Assembly (NCBI GenBank): GCA_944326675.1
Contig: CALVET010000051.1
Span: 1-41,516 of the forward strand
DNA length: 41,516 nt
Reading direction: 5' to 3'
Source of the DNA: Candidatus Gastranaerophilales bacterium
Lineage (GTDB): Bacteria > Cyanobacteriota > Vampirovibrionia > Gastranaerophilales > Gastranaerophilaceae
A program made the translations under genes and the position numbers. Positions 26,709 through 34,053 of the stretch are shown here, piece by piece (within the stretch, counting starts at the first letter, position 1; each line of letters begins with the position of its first letter). The notes below the pieces were generated by a model. The model did no database searches and had not been told where the DNA came from. It saw nothing but the letters and a program-made list of their open reading frames with translations.

Positions 26709-28247
26709 ATGAAAAGAAAATTGGTTATCGGAGCATTAGTATTATCTTTATTGATTTCGCAAGCGGGAGCAAGAGAGAATTTAAGAGAAGTTTTTAAAGG
26801 TAATAAAGCGGTTATTTATACTCTAAATATAAGAAATTTTGCAGCAGTAGATAAAAATCTTGACGGTTTAATTGATGAATCCGATGGAGACATAAAAGGC
26901 ACATTTTTAAATGCTAAAGATAAATTAAAAACACTTAAAAATGACGGCATAAATACAATCTATGTTCTGCCTATTACTCCTTGCGGAAAATTAAAAGCTC
27001 TCGGAACGGCAGGTTCATTATATGCTATGGATTCATTTAATAAAATCAACCCTCAGCTTGATGATGAAAATAATCAAATTTCTTTGACTGATGAAGCCAA
27101 GGAGTTTATTAAAACGGCGCATAGCCTTGATATGAATGTAATTTTGGATTTGCCGAGCTGCGGGTCGTATGATTTTAGCATAAGAAAGCCAAGCTGGTTT
27201 TTATTGGATAAGAAACAAGAAGCTTTAATTCCCGCAGACTGGACCGATGTTAGATTGTTCAAAGTTTATAATGAAGACGGTAAAACTTTATATAAAGACA
27301 CCTTAGATAATTTTAAAAGCTTTGTTGATATGGCGCAGGAATTAGGTTTTGACGGTATAAGAGCAGATGTTGCAGCAATAAAGCCTAAAGAATTTTGGAA
27401 AGAGACTATAAGTTATGCCAGAAGTAAAAATAATAACTTTTTGTTTTTAGCAGAGGCAAGTCTTGAATGGGATAATCCGGCACCCTTGTCAATTAATAAA
27501 TACACTTCAATTGATGAACTTTTGGAAGCAGGTTTTGACTGTTATTATGGTTCTTGGAGTGATTTTAAAAACATTAAAACAAAAAAAGAGTTTGATAGAA
27601 AAATTCAAAATAATTTAAAGAATTTGAAGAAAAATAAAGGTAAATCAATCATGGCTTCGTTTGCAACCCATGATCAACAAGCACCCATTTTAAGAGGTAA
27701 AAACTACTGGGATATGATTTTATGGTTAACTACGACTTTACCTGTTAATTCATATTTCTTAGATGGTTTTTCTCAAGGTGACGATTTTACATATTCTTAC
27801 GAAAACAAAAAAGCCAAAAACAGTCAAACAGATGATGAATATTACTTTGTGCACAGCGGTATGTTTGATATTTTTAATATGACAGGACCAACAAGAAATA
27901 AACATCCTGAATTAAAAAAGAAATATTTAAAAGCAATCGGCTTCAAAGAAAGAAATATTGATTTAATTAATAACGGTAAATTTAAAATATTAAAAACAGA
28001 TAATGAAAAGGTTTTTGCTTATTCAATAACAGATAAAGACAGAGAACTTATTGTTGTTGGTTCTTTAGATGAAAACCAAAATCAAAGCGTGGATATAAAA
28101 TCAAAATACCTCAAAAAGGATTATTTGTTTTCATTGATTAATACTAAAAAACAGCCAAAAATTGAAAAAAATTACATAAAAACAACACTTGAACCATTGG
28201 AAATTCAGGTTTATATGGTTAGTCTAGCAAAGACTCGAGCAATGTAG
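26709..28247 (+). CDS. secreted alpha-amylase-family (GH13) protein
   Basis: This 512-residue protein has a signal peptide (about 1-21, ending SQAGA), then a GH13 TIM barrel. The catalytic set is complete: nucleophile Asp220 in GFDGIRADVAA, acid/base Glu249 in FLAEAS, and stabiliser Asp322 in FATHDQQAP. The DxNxDGxID stretch (48-56) and GDIKGT (60-65) match the calcium/substrate entry of the family. Region I is unusual: the typical D-x-V-x-N-H is VILDLPSCGS here. A C-terminal beta domain follows. It probably acts on alpha-glucans outside the cytoplasm; hydrolase versus transglycosylase is not resolved. No Shine-Dalgarno is seen; TATACT lies 8 bases before the ATG. Confidence 0.85.
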   Translation: MKRKLVIGALVLSLLISQAGARENLREVFKGNKAVIYTLNIRNFAAVDKNLDGLIDESDGDIKGTFLNAKDKLKTLKNDGINTIYVLPITPCGKLKALGTAGSLYAMDSFNKINPQLDDENNQISLTDEAKEFIKTAHSLDMNVILDLPSCGSYDFSIRKPSWFLLDKKQEALIPADWTDVRLFKVYNEDGKTLYKDTLDNFKSFVDMAQELGFDGIRADVAAIKPKEFWKETISYARSKNNNFLFLAEASLEWDNPAPLSINKYTSIDELLEAGFDCYYGSWSDFKNIKTKKEFDRKIQNNLKNLKKNKGKSIMASFATHDQQAPILRGKNYWDMILWLTTTLPVNSYFLDGFSQGDDFTYSYENKKAKNSQTDDEYYFVHSGMFDIFNMTGPTRNKHPELKKKYLKAIGFKERNIDLINNGKFKILKTDNEKVFAYSITDKDRELIVVGSLDENQNQSVDIKSKYLKKDYLFSLINTKKQPKIEKNYIKTTLEPLEIQVYMVSLAKTRAM

Positions 28248-28407
28248 CATCTTGTTGGGCTTTTTTGGGTGCTATTGTGTTGGCTTTTTTAATATAATTT
28301 CTGAGAGCTTCTCTGATTAATTCAGAGCGGGTTCTTTGTTCTTTTTGTGCCATTTCGTCTATGGTTTTTAGAAAATTATCTTTCATTGAAATTAATATTT
28401 TTGCCAT
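28219..28407 (-). CDS. ribbon-helix-helix (CopG/Arc-type) regulator
   Basis: This 62-residue protein has the RHH pattern: an N-terminal beta strand AKILISMKD, then helix FLKTIDEMAQKE, a turn, and RTRSELIREALRNYIKK. Residues 45-62 are a polar tail. AGAGGTG precedes the ATG. The 3' end overlaps the GH13 gene by 29 bases on the opposite strand. No toxin gene is adjacent, so it is better read as a stand-alone repressor than as an antitoxin. It is divergent from the superoxide-reductase-like and ferritin-like pair, with an imperfect dyad in the shared promoter region. Confidence 0.85.
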   Translation of the reverse strand: MAKILISMKDNFLKTIDEMAQKEQRTRSELIREALRNYIKKANTIAPKKAQQDATLLESLLD

Positions 28408-28426
28408 AATACACCTCTTTTTTTGG

Positions 28427-28455
28427 ATTATAACATTTTTTTCCTATTTTTTCAA
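28427..28455 (-). promoter_or_regulatory. promoter of the ribbon-helix-helix gene
   Basis: On the minus strand, TTGAAA (28450-28455), 17 bases, then a perfect TATAAT (28427-28432), with the ATG 19 bases further and an AGAGGTG ribosome site in between. Confidence 0.65.
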
Positions 28456-28488
28456 AAGAGTTAGCCTTGTTGACTAATTTCTTTTAAA
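28451..28488. promoter_or_regulatory. imperfect inverted repeat between the RHH and superoxide-reductase-like genes
   Basis: TTCAAAAGAGTTAG (28451-28464) faces CTAATTTCTTTTAAA (28474-28488), which read on the other strand is TTTAAAAGAAATTAG. The left arm covers the -35 of the RHH gene, and the span contains a TTGACT (28470-28475) oriented toward the superoxide-reductase-like gene. It is a candidate operator. Confidence 0.35.
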
Positions 28489-28532
28489 AAATTGCTATGT
28501 CAGAATTTTAAAAGATTAAGAAAGGAAAGATT

Positions 28533-28910
28533 ATGGTTAAAAAAATGGAAATTTACAAATGTGATGTTTGTACTAATGTTGTAGAAGTTGTTCACGAGGG
28601 AGCAGGAACCCTAGTTTGTTGTAATGAAAATATGAAATTATTGGAAGAACACATTGCAAATAAAGATAACGCTCATTATGCGCATATTGAACATATTAAT
28701 GATATTGAAAAGAAAGTTACATTTACCCATGGAGCTTCAATAGAACATCATATTGAATTTATTGAAGCAATTTCAAACGACGGCGTATATTTAAAAAGAA
28801 AATTTTTAAAAGAAACAGATAAACCCGAAATGATTTTTAAATGTAATTGCAAGGAAGGTTTCTATATAAGAATTTATTGTAATATCGACGGCGTTTGGGT
28901 AACTAAATAG
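28533..28910 (+). CDS. desulfoferrodoxin/superoxide reductase-like protein with an altered centre II
   Basis: This 125-residue protein has the two-domain desulfoferrodoxin layout. Residues 8-34 form the desulforedoxin-type FeS4 site (Cys10, Cys13, Cys29, Cys30). The rest is the SOR domain. Of the centre II iron ligands, His48, His66, His72 and Cys116 are present, but the last His of the usual CNLHG is Asp119 (YCNIDGVW), and the Glu-Lys pair before the first His (usual EKH) is Asn46-Ala47. SOR reduces superoxide to peroxide in anaerobes without making oxygen; with these changes the activity here is doubtful. AAGGAAAG precedes the ATG. The ferritin-like gene follows after 9 bases, so they are probably one operon. 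Confidence 0.85.
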   Translation: MVKKMEIYKCDVCTNVVEVVHEGAGTLVCCNENMKLLEEHIANKDNAHYAHIEHINDIEKKVTFTHGASIEHHIEFIEAISNDGVYLKRKFLKETDKPEMIFKCNCKEGFYIRIYCNIDGVWVTK

Positions 28911-28919
28911 GGGCAAAAA

Positions 28920-29405
28920 ATGGATTCAAAATTAGTTGATGCTTTTAACAAGCAAATTAATCATGAGTTTTACAGTGCATATTTATATTTTGCAATGTCA
29001 ACATATTTTGATGAAATTGCAATGAAGGGCTTTTGTGATTATATGAAACACAAAGCTTCTCAAAAATTAAACAATGCGCAAAAAATTTATGACTATATTA
29101 TTTTAAGGGATGAAAAATTAACCCTTTTGAAAATAGATGAACCTTCAATTGATTGGATAAATGTAACCGACTTATTTTCAAGTGCTTTGGCATGCGAAGA
29201 ATTGACGCTTACAAAATTAAATGAATTGTATAAAATTGCAAAAGATACAGATGATATAGCTGCAATTGAATATGTTGCGGGAATGATTTCGCAGCAGGTT
29301 ATATATGTTGGTAAAATGAGAAAATTAGTATTTAGAGTTAAAAATTCAAATATCATTTCTCCCAATATAGAAATTTTGGAGCTTGGTATCAAAGAAAGCG
29401 TTTAA
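28920..29405 (+). CDS. bacterial ferritin-like protein with degenerate ferroxidase site
   Basis: This 161-residue four-helix protein aligns end to end with bacterial non-haem ferritin (NHEFYSAYLYFAMSTYF at 14-30, IYDYIILRDE at 56-65, the second pair of helices from about 83). Against the usual ferroxidase residues, Glu16, Glu93 and Gln126 are kept. The E-x-x-H of helix B is instead Lys49...Asn52, and the site C glutamate is Tyr129. It may therefore be a storage-shell subunit that relies on other subunits, or a protein with a new role. It is cotranscribed with the superoxide-reductase-like gene. Its stop codon abuts that of convergent nth, inside a perfect inverted repeat. Confidence 0.85.
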   Translation: MDSKLVDAFNKQINHEFYSAYLYFAMSTYFDEIAMKGFCDYMKHKASQKLNNAQKIYDYIILRDEKLTLLKIDEPSIDWINVTDLFSSALACEELTLTKLNELYKIAKDTDDIAAIEYVAGMISQQVIYVGKMRKLVFRVKNSNIISPNIEILELGIKESV

Positions 29406-29420
29406 TTAAAACGCTTTCTT
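29392..29420. terminator. bidirectional terminator hairpin across the ferritin-like/nth stop codons
   Basis: A perfect 12-bp inverted repeat: AAGAAAGCGTTT (29392-29403), 5-base loop, AAACGCTTTCTT (29409-29420). The ends are A/T-rich on both sides as in convergent bidirectional terminators. Both stop codons are part of the structure. Confidence 0.65.
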
Positions 29421-30044
29421 GCAATATTTTGAAATTGGACAATTGGCGCAATTCGGTTTTTGGGGTTTGCAGATATTTTGCCCTAATGTTACAAGATAAG
29501 TGTTAAAATCTATCCAATATTTTTTGGGGAGAATTTTTCTTAATTCCATTTCTGTTTCGTCAGGTGTTTTTGTTTTAACATAGCCTAAACGATTAGAAAT
29601 TCGATGAACATGTACATCAACGCAAATTCCTAAAATACCAAATCCTTTAGTTAGAACAAGGTTGGCGGTTTTTCTTCCGACTCCTTTGAATTTTGTTAAT
29701 TCTTCAATGGTATTGGGGGTTTTTGAATTATATTTTTCAACAATAGTTTTAGATAATTCAATAATTTGCGATGCTTTGTTTTTGTAAAAGCCTACAGGAT
29801 AAATTGCTTTTGATAAAGTTTTAACATCAATTTTTATCATTGCATCGGGAGTGGAAGCTAATTCAAGCATTCTTTTAGATGCACCTATTGTAGTTTTGTC
29901 ATTTGTTCTTAGGGATAATATACAGCATATTAAAACAATGTAGGGGTCTTTTATGTTTTCCATAAAATCTACAAATTCACTGTGCGGCAGTATATTGTTA
30001 TCAAAATTGTATTTTAAAATTGAAAAAATGTTATCAATATCCAT
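29406..30044 (-). CDS. nth: endonuclease III
   Basis: Nth is a DNA glycosylase/AP lyase that removes oxidised pyrimidines. In this 212-residue protein the helix-hairpin-helix is [13 protein letters not shown] with catalytic Lys125. The catalytic Asp143 is in [14 protein letters not shown]. The C-terminal [4Fe-4S] cluster motif Cys192-x6-Cys199-x2-Cys202-x5-Cys208 is exact. The start ATG 30044 lies 36 bases from the divergent trxA start. Its position beside superoxide-reductase-like, ferritin-like, thioredoxin and glutaredoxin genes suggests a loose redox/repair neighbourhood. Confidence 0.95.
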   Translation of the reverse strand: MDIDNIFSILKYNFDNNILPHSEFVDFMENIKDPYIVLICCILSLRTNDKTTIGASKRMLELASTPDAMIKIDVKTLSKAIYPVGFYKNKASQIIELSKTIVEKYNSKTPNTIEELTKFKGVGRKTANLVLTKGFGILGICVDVHVHRISNRLGYVKTKTPDETEMELRKILPKKYWIDFNTYLVTLGQNICKPQKPNCANCPISKYCKKAF

Positions 30045-30052
30045 GGTATAAT
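30044..30052 (+). promoter_or_regulatory. extended -10 promoter element of trxA
   Basis: TGGTATAAT is an extended -10 (TGn plus perfect TATAAT), 28 bases before the trxA ATG. It overlaps the nth start codon on the other strand. A strong AGGAGG ribosome site lies between it and the ATG. Confidence 0.55.
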
Positions 30053-30080
30053 TATATAAAAAAATAGTGAGGAGGCAAAG

Positions 30081-30404
30081 ATGGCAAATATTGAAGAAAT
30101 AACGGATAATAATTTCGAAAATGTTGTATTAAACTCATCTCAAATAGTTCTTGTAGATTTTTGGGCGCCATGGTGTGGTCCGTGTCGAAAGCTTGCTCCT
30201 GTATTGGAACAAATTCAAAACGAATTTATTGAAGAAATAAAAGTGGTTAAAATTGATGTGGATAAAAATCCTCAAAAAGCAAAAGAATACGGCATAGCAT
30301 CACTTCCAAGCGTGCTTATTTTTCAAAATAAAGAGGTAAAAGAAGTGATGGTAGGTATGATGCCAAAAAGTGCAATTGTATCTAATATTAAAAAATATCT
30401 TTAA
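30081..30404 (+). CDS. trxA: thioredoxin
   Basis: This is a standard 107-residue thioredoxin, a cytoplasmic disulfide reductase. The active site is WCGPC with Cys32 and Cys35 within [18 protein letters not shown], and the cis-proline is in [10 protein letters not shown] near residue 76. A GAGGAGG ribosome site sits 6 bases before the ATG, the strongest in the window, suggesting high expression. The stop overlaps that of the convergent glutaredoxin gene, inside an inverted repeat. Confidence 0.97.
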   Translation: MANIEEITDNNFENVVLNSSQIVLVDFWAPWCGPCRKLAPVLEQIQNEFIEEIKVVKIDVDKNPQKAKEYGIASLPSVLIFQNKEVKEVMVGMMPKSAIVSNIKKYL

Positions 30405-30416
30405 TCAAAAGATATT
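30394..30416. terminator. inverted repeat across the trxA/glutaredoxin stop codons
   Basis: The arms AATATCTTT (30394-30402) and AAAGATATT (30408-30416) are perfect complements with a 5-base loop. As at 29392-29420, both convergent stop codons lie inside it. The stem is A/T-rich, so termination strength is uncertain. Confidence 0.4.
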
Positions 30417-30658
30417 AAATTATTGTTGTATTTGTCGATTAAATCGCTATAACCGCCTATATTTTCGCCATCTATAATAATTTGAGGAAAAGTTGCCAAA
30501 GATTTAAGATTATATTCTTTGGTTAATTTTTCTCTCATTTCATCTTCGTTATCATCACAGGGAATTTCAGTAAAATTAACTTTGTGATTTTCTAAAAACA
30601 GTTTTGCTTTCATACAAAAAGGGCAGTAATCAAGAGTGTAAATTTCTACATTTTTCAT
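30401..30658 (-). CDS. grxC: glutaredoxin
   Basis: This 85-residue glutaredoxin of the class 3 (GrxC) size has active site Cys12-Pro-Phe-Cys15 (LDYCPFCMKAKLFL), the TFPQIIIDGENIGGYSDL segment with the cis-proline, and the GG glutathione-binding motif. It reduces disulfides or glutathionylated proteins using a low-molecular thiol. CPFC rather than CPYC is a common variant. Its start overlaps the end of the TPR gene by 4 bases, so it is the second gene of a minus-strand pair. Confidence 0.92.
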   Translation of the reverse strand: MKNVEIYTLDYCPFCMKAKLFLENHKVNFTEIPCDDNEDEMREKLTKEYNLKSLATFPQIIIDGENIGGYSDLIDKYNNNLISFD

Positions 30659-31116
30659 TTTTTAATCCTATCTAAAAGCTTAGTTATACTTATCTTTTCA
30701 TCTTCAGGTATATCTAATTTCAGATAGTCTTCAAAATATTCTATTGATGAAATTTTATCGTTTCTGCTTAAAAATAGCATTCCTAATTTTTTATAGGGAA
30801 GTGCAAATTTTTCATTAAGCATAATGGATTTTAAATATGCACCAATTGCTCTGTCTATTTGATTATCAGCTTGATAAGCTTCGCCAAGCATAAAATACAG
30901 CAAATGGTTTTTTGTTTTTTCAACAACTAATTCTAAATTAGAAATTGCGCTTGGCCAATTGCCCATCTCCATAAAAATTCGGGCTAATTCGTAGTTATAA
31001 TCCACATTGTCAGGTTCTTCTTCTGTTGCAATGTGTAGCATTTCCATAGCATCATCATATCTGCAATCAGCTATTAATTCTCTTATGTAGTCAATTCTTG
31101 ATAATTCATTCTGCAT
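30655..31116 (-). CDS. tetratricopeptide-repeat (TPR) protein
   Basis: This 153-residue all-helical protein has about three to four TPR units: DAMEMLHIATEEEPDNVDYNY, LARIFMEMGNWPSAISNLELV, LGEAYQADNQIDRAIGAYLKS and KKLGMLFLSRNDKISSIEYF, each with the W/L-G-Y-A-x-P-type spacing. It has no signal peptide and is probably a cytoplasmic scaffold for protein contacts. It is coupled to the glutaredoxin gene by a 4-base overlap. Nothing in the sequence identifies the partner. Confidence 0.82.
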   Translation of the reverse strand: MQNELSRIDYIRELIADCRYDDAMEMLHIATEEEPDNVDYNYELARIFMEMGNWPSAISNLELVVEKTKNHLLYFMLGEAYQADNQIDRAIGAYLKSIMLNEKFALPYKKLGMLFLSRNDKISSIEYFEDYLKLDIPEDEKISITKLLDRIKK

Positions 31117-31160
31117 ATGTTTTAATTATTACATAAAGAAAATAAAAAAGGAATTAAAAT

Positions 31161-31955
31161 ATGTCAGGACACTCTAAGTGGGCAAATATTAAACATAAAA
31201 AAGCAAAAGCAGACGCTGCTCGCGGTGTTAATTTTGCTAAGTTTTCAAGAGAAATAATTATAGCAGCAAAAATTGGCGGCGGAGATATAAACGGTAATTT
31301 TCGTCTTAGAACTGCCGTTGAAAAAGCAAAAGCCGGCGGACTGCCTAATGACACAATTAAGCGTGCAATTGATAAAGGATGCGGTAATTTAGCAGGTGAT
31401 AATTTTGAAGAAATAACTTATGAAGGTTATGGCGCCGGCGGTGTTGCGGTTTTTATTGAAGCTGCAACGGATAATAGAAACAGAACCGCAGGAGATATAA
31501 GAAGCTATTTTACAAAATTTGGCGGAAATCTTGGTGAAACAGGTTGTGTAGGCTGGATTTTTGAGCCATACGGAATAATTGCGATAGATAAGCCTCAAGA
31601 AAAATCAAAACGTTCAAAAGAAGAAGTTAAAATGTTTGATTTTGATAAATTATTTGAAGATTCAATGGAATTTGACCCAATTGATGTTTATGAAGATGAA
31701 GATGAAGATGATTATAAAATCAAAACTTCAACAGAAAATCTTGAGGCAACTGCAAAAGGACTGGAAGGATTGGGCTATACTATAAAAAGTGCGCAGGCAA
31801 CAAGAATTCCGTCTAATTCAAACGAAATAACTGATCCTGCTATAGCAAAAAAAGTTTTATTGCTGTTGGAAAAATTAGATGAACACGATGATGTTCAAAA
31901 TGTTTATTCTAATTTTGAAGCAAGCGATGAGGTTATGGCATCTGTTGACATGTAG
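31161..31955 (+). CDS. yebC: YebC/PmpR family protein (TACO1-type translation/transcription factor)
   Basis: This 264-residue protein starts with the diagnostic SGHSKWANIKHKKAKADAARG and continues with FAKFSREIIIAAKIGG, LRTAVEKAKAGGLPNDTIKRAIDKG and the EGYGAGGVAVFIEAATDNRNRTAGDIR block. YebC-type proteins bind nucleic acid; members are described as transcriptional regulators or as factors easing ribosome stalling at proline runs. An acidic insertion (about 150-190, with EDEDEDD) makes it a little longer than the usual 240-250. It is followed 17 bases later by the PiT-like gene. Confidence 0.94.
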   Translation: MSGHSKWANIKHKKAKADAARGVNFAKFSREIIIAAKIGGGDINGNFRLRTAVEKAKAGGLPNDTIKRAIDKGCGNLAGDNFEEITYEGYGAGGVAVFIEAATDNRNRTAGDIRSYFTKFGGNLGETGCVGWIFEPYGIIAIDKPQEKSKRSKEEVKMFDFDKLFEDSMEFDPIDVYEDEDEDDYKIKTSTENLEATAKGLEGLGYTIKSAQATRIPSNSNEITDPAIAKKVLLLLEKLDEHDDVQNVYSNFEASDEVMASVDM

Positions 31956-31972
31956 TGTAAAACGGAAAATGT

Positions 31973-32968
31973 ATGATTGAAATTACGTCAAGCTTTATAT
32001 TTATGATTATAGGGTTTTTACTTTCCCTATATGCTTGCGTTTCAAATGATGCAATACAAACATTGGGAACTTTTTTAAATACCACTAAAAATAGACCCGT
32101 ATGGCAAATTTGGCTATATGTCGGCTTAGTTATGGTTTTAACCTTTAGCATAGGCTGGTACATAAATGACGGCGATATGGCATTTGGGCGTTTAGATAGA
32201 ATACCGCATGCGCAAACTTTTTACTGGTGGCACGTTCTACCGCCTTTGGTATTATTATATTTAACAAAAAAAGGCATTCCTGTTGCAACTGCATTTTTAA
32301 TTGTGAGCGTTTTTTCATCATCAACAGTAGTCGGTCTAATGGTTGCAAAATCCTTCATTGGCTATGTTATGGCTTTAATTTGCTCTTTAGTGTTATATTT
32401 CTTCATAGCTCGCAGAGTTGAAAAAATCTTTTTGTATATGAAAAATAAGCCGATATCCACCCCTTGGATAGTTGCAAAATGGCTTTCTACCGCCTTTTTG
32501 TGGAGCGCATGGCTTCTACAGGACGGAGCTGTATTATTTATTTATTTGCCGAGAAAATTAACTTTAGCGCAACTGGTGTTAAGTTTATCTGCTTTTTTGG
32601 TTTTATTATATTTATTGTGTTATAAAAGAGGCGGTGAAATTCAAAACATCGTTAAATTAAAAACAAACACCCAAGACCCAAGAAGCGCAACTATTATTGA
32701 TTGTGTTTATGCAATGATTTTAATTTATTTTCAAACCGTAAATAATATTCCAATGTCTACAACTTGGGTATTTTTAGGAGTTTTGGCAGGTAGAGAAATT
32801 GCCCTATATAACAGATTGCGTTTTATAACCGAAAAAAAGGTTTATAAGCATTTAATAAAAGACTTAACAAAAGCGATAATCGGGCTGGTTGTGTCTATCA
32901 TTGTTGTATTTATTTTGAACAACCACAGACAAATAATTGATATTTTAATACACTACATTAGTCTATAA
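31973..32968 (+). CDS. multi-spanning membrane protein resembling PiT-family phosphate transporters
   Basis: This 331-residue protein has about nine hydrophobic segments. Two internal stretches recall the inverted repeats of inorganic phosphate transporters (PiT): ACVSNDAIQTLGTFL near 22-36 (PiT has G-A-N-D-V-A-N-A) with GIPVATAFLIVSVFSSSTVVG near 101-121, and NNIPMSTTWVFLGVLAGREIAL near 258-279 (PiT has V-S-T-T-H). The signatures are degenerate, so substrate is open. It is cotranscribed with yebC (17 bases). Its end overlaps the convergent Fe-S gene by 11 bases. Confidence 0.55.
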   Translation: MIEITSSFIFMIIGFLLSLYACVSNDAIQTLGTFLNTTKNRPVWQIWLYVGLVMVLTFSIGWYINDGDMAFGRLDRIPHAQTFYWWHVLPPLVLLYLTKKGIPVATAFLIVSVFSSSTVVGLMVAKSFIGYVMALICSLVLYFFIARRVEKIFLYMKNKPISTPWIVAKWLSTAFLWSAWLLQDGAVLFIYLPRKLTLAQLVLSLSAFLVLLYLLCYKRGGEIQNIVKLKTNTQDPRSATIIDCVYAMILIYFQTVNNIPMSTTWVFLGVLAGREIALYNRLRFITEKKVYKHLIKDLTKAIIGLVVSIIVVFILNNHRQIIDILIHYISL

Positions 32969-34001
32969 TAAGCTCATTTTCAATAAAATCTCTTAATTCA
33001 AGAGTTTTTTTGAAATTAGCTGAAATTAATTGATTGTATCTTAATCCTATTGTGCAAGAAGGGCATGAAGTCAGAATTAAATCAGCTTTTGAATTTTTAA
33101 TGGTAAGAGCTTTTTTAAGTGCAATTTTAGTTGATATAATCGGATGAAATACAAAATAGCTCCCGCCAAATCCGCAGCAAGAATCAAAATTATCAAGGCG
33201 TTTGTAGGTTAAATTTTCAATATTTGATAGAAATTTTTCAATATTTTCAAAGTCGCTTTTATCCATGTGACAAGGCTTATGGAAGGTAACTATTTTATTT
33301 TTATATTTTGAATTATTTTTAAGTTTAAATTTTTTATCTTTTAAAAGTTCTGAAAAAAATACAATTTTTTGTTTATCGTTTTCTGAAAGCTCGTCATAGT
33401 TAAGAATTGCGCTTTTGCAGCTTGCGCAATCAAAAACAACTTTTTTTGCTTTTTTGATTATTTCAATGTTGTTTTTTTTGGCTTTAGAATAATTTTTAAT
33501 ATCTCCGCTTGCTAAATAAGGCAAACCGCAGCACAAAAAATTGCCGTTTGTTAAAATTTCATCTAAAAAAGTTGTTTTGTGTTGAGCTTTTGCAACACAA
33601 CCTTTAAAATATAAAAGCTCGGATTTAAGTGCTGTTTTTTTGGTGGGTTTAAAAAAGTTTATAAAATATAAAAATTTAATCGGAAGCAATTTGATTGATA
33701 AAAACAATCTTTGACTTATCTTAGATGGGCTAAAACAGGCGTTTTTATAGGCAAATATTTTTGTTGTGTTAATTTTTGAAGGACAGTTTGAAGCGCATTT
33801 AGAACATTCAAGACATATTTTTAAGTCTTTTTTTATTTCTTTTTCGCTCAACAGACCCTTTTCTAGTCCTGATAATTTACAGATAAGCCCGCGAGATGTA
33901 TTGTTTTCATCTTTTTTAATTTCATATATAGGGCAATTTTGAACGCATAACGCGCATCGCGAGCATTTAGATATATTTTTTTTAATTTCATCATCAAGCA
34001 T
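32958..34001 (-). CDS. Fe-S oxidoreductase subunit, GlcF/LldE-like (CCG domains)
   Basis: This 347-residue protein has two [4Fe-4S] ferredoxin motifs at the N-terminus (Cys13, 16, 19, 23 and Cys63, 66, 69, 73), then two CCG domains (YFKGC...FLCCGLPY and FHKPCHMDK...DSCCGFGGSYF, with DCASC and TSCPSC). This is the layout of the electron-accepting subunit of glycolate/lactate-type dehydrogenases and heterodisulfide-reductase-like proteins. Its FAD partner (GlcD-like) is not in the window. It is divergent, 52 bases from the start of two zinc dehydrogenases, which suggests but does not show a shared pathway for a hydroxy acid or polyol. Confidence 0.85.
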   Translation of the reverse strand: MLDDEIKKNISKCSRCALCVQNCPIYEIKKDENNTSRGLICKLSGLEKGLLSEKEIKKDLKICLECSKCASNCPSKINTTKIFAYKNACFSPSKISQRLFLSIKLLPIKFLYFINFFKPTKKTALKSELLYFKGCVAKAQHKTTFLDEILTNGNFLCCGLPYLASGDIKNYSKAKKNNIEIIKKAKKVVFDCASCKSAILNYDELSENDKQKIVFFSELLKDKKFKLKNNSKYKNKIVTFHKPCHMDKSDFENIEKFLSNIENLTYKRLDNFDSCCGFGGSYFVFHPIISTKIALKKALTIKNSKADLILTSCPSCTIGLRYNQLISANFKKTLELRDFIENELIID

Positions 34002-34053
34002 AGTTTATAGTATAATTTAAAAGCTGTTATTTTTAAATAAAAAAGAGAAAAAT

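Noticed and set aside
28219-28407. RHH protein as antitoxin of a toxin-antitoxin pair
   Set aside because: No small toxin gene lies up- or downstream on the same strand; the neighbours are a GH13 gene and the iron-protein pair.
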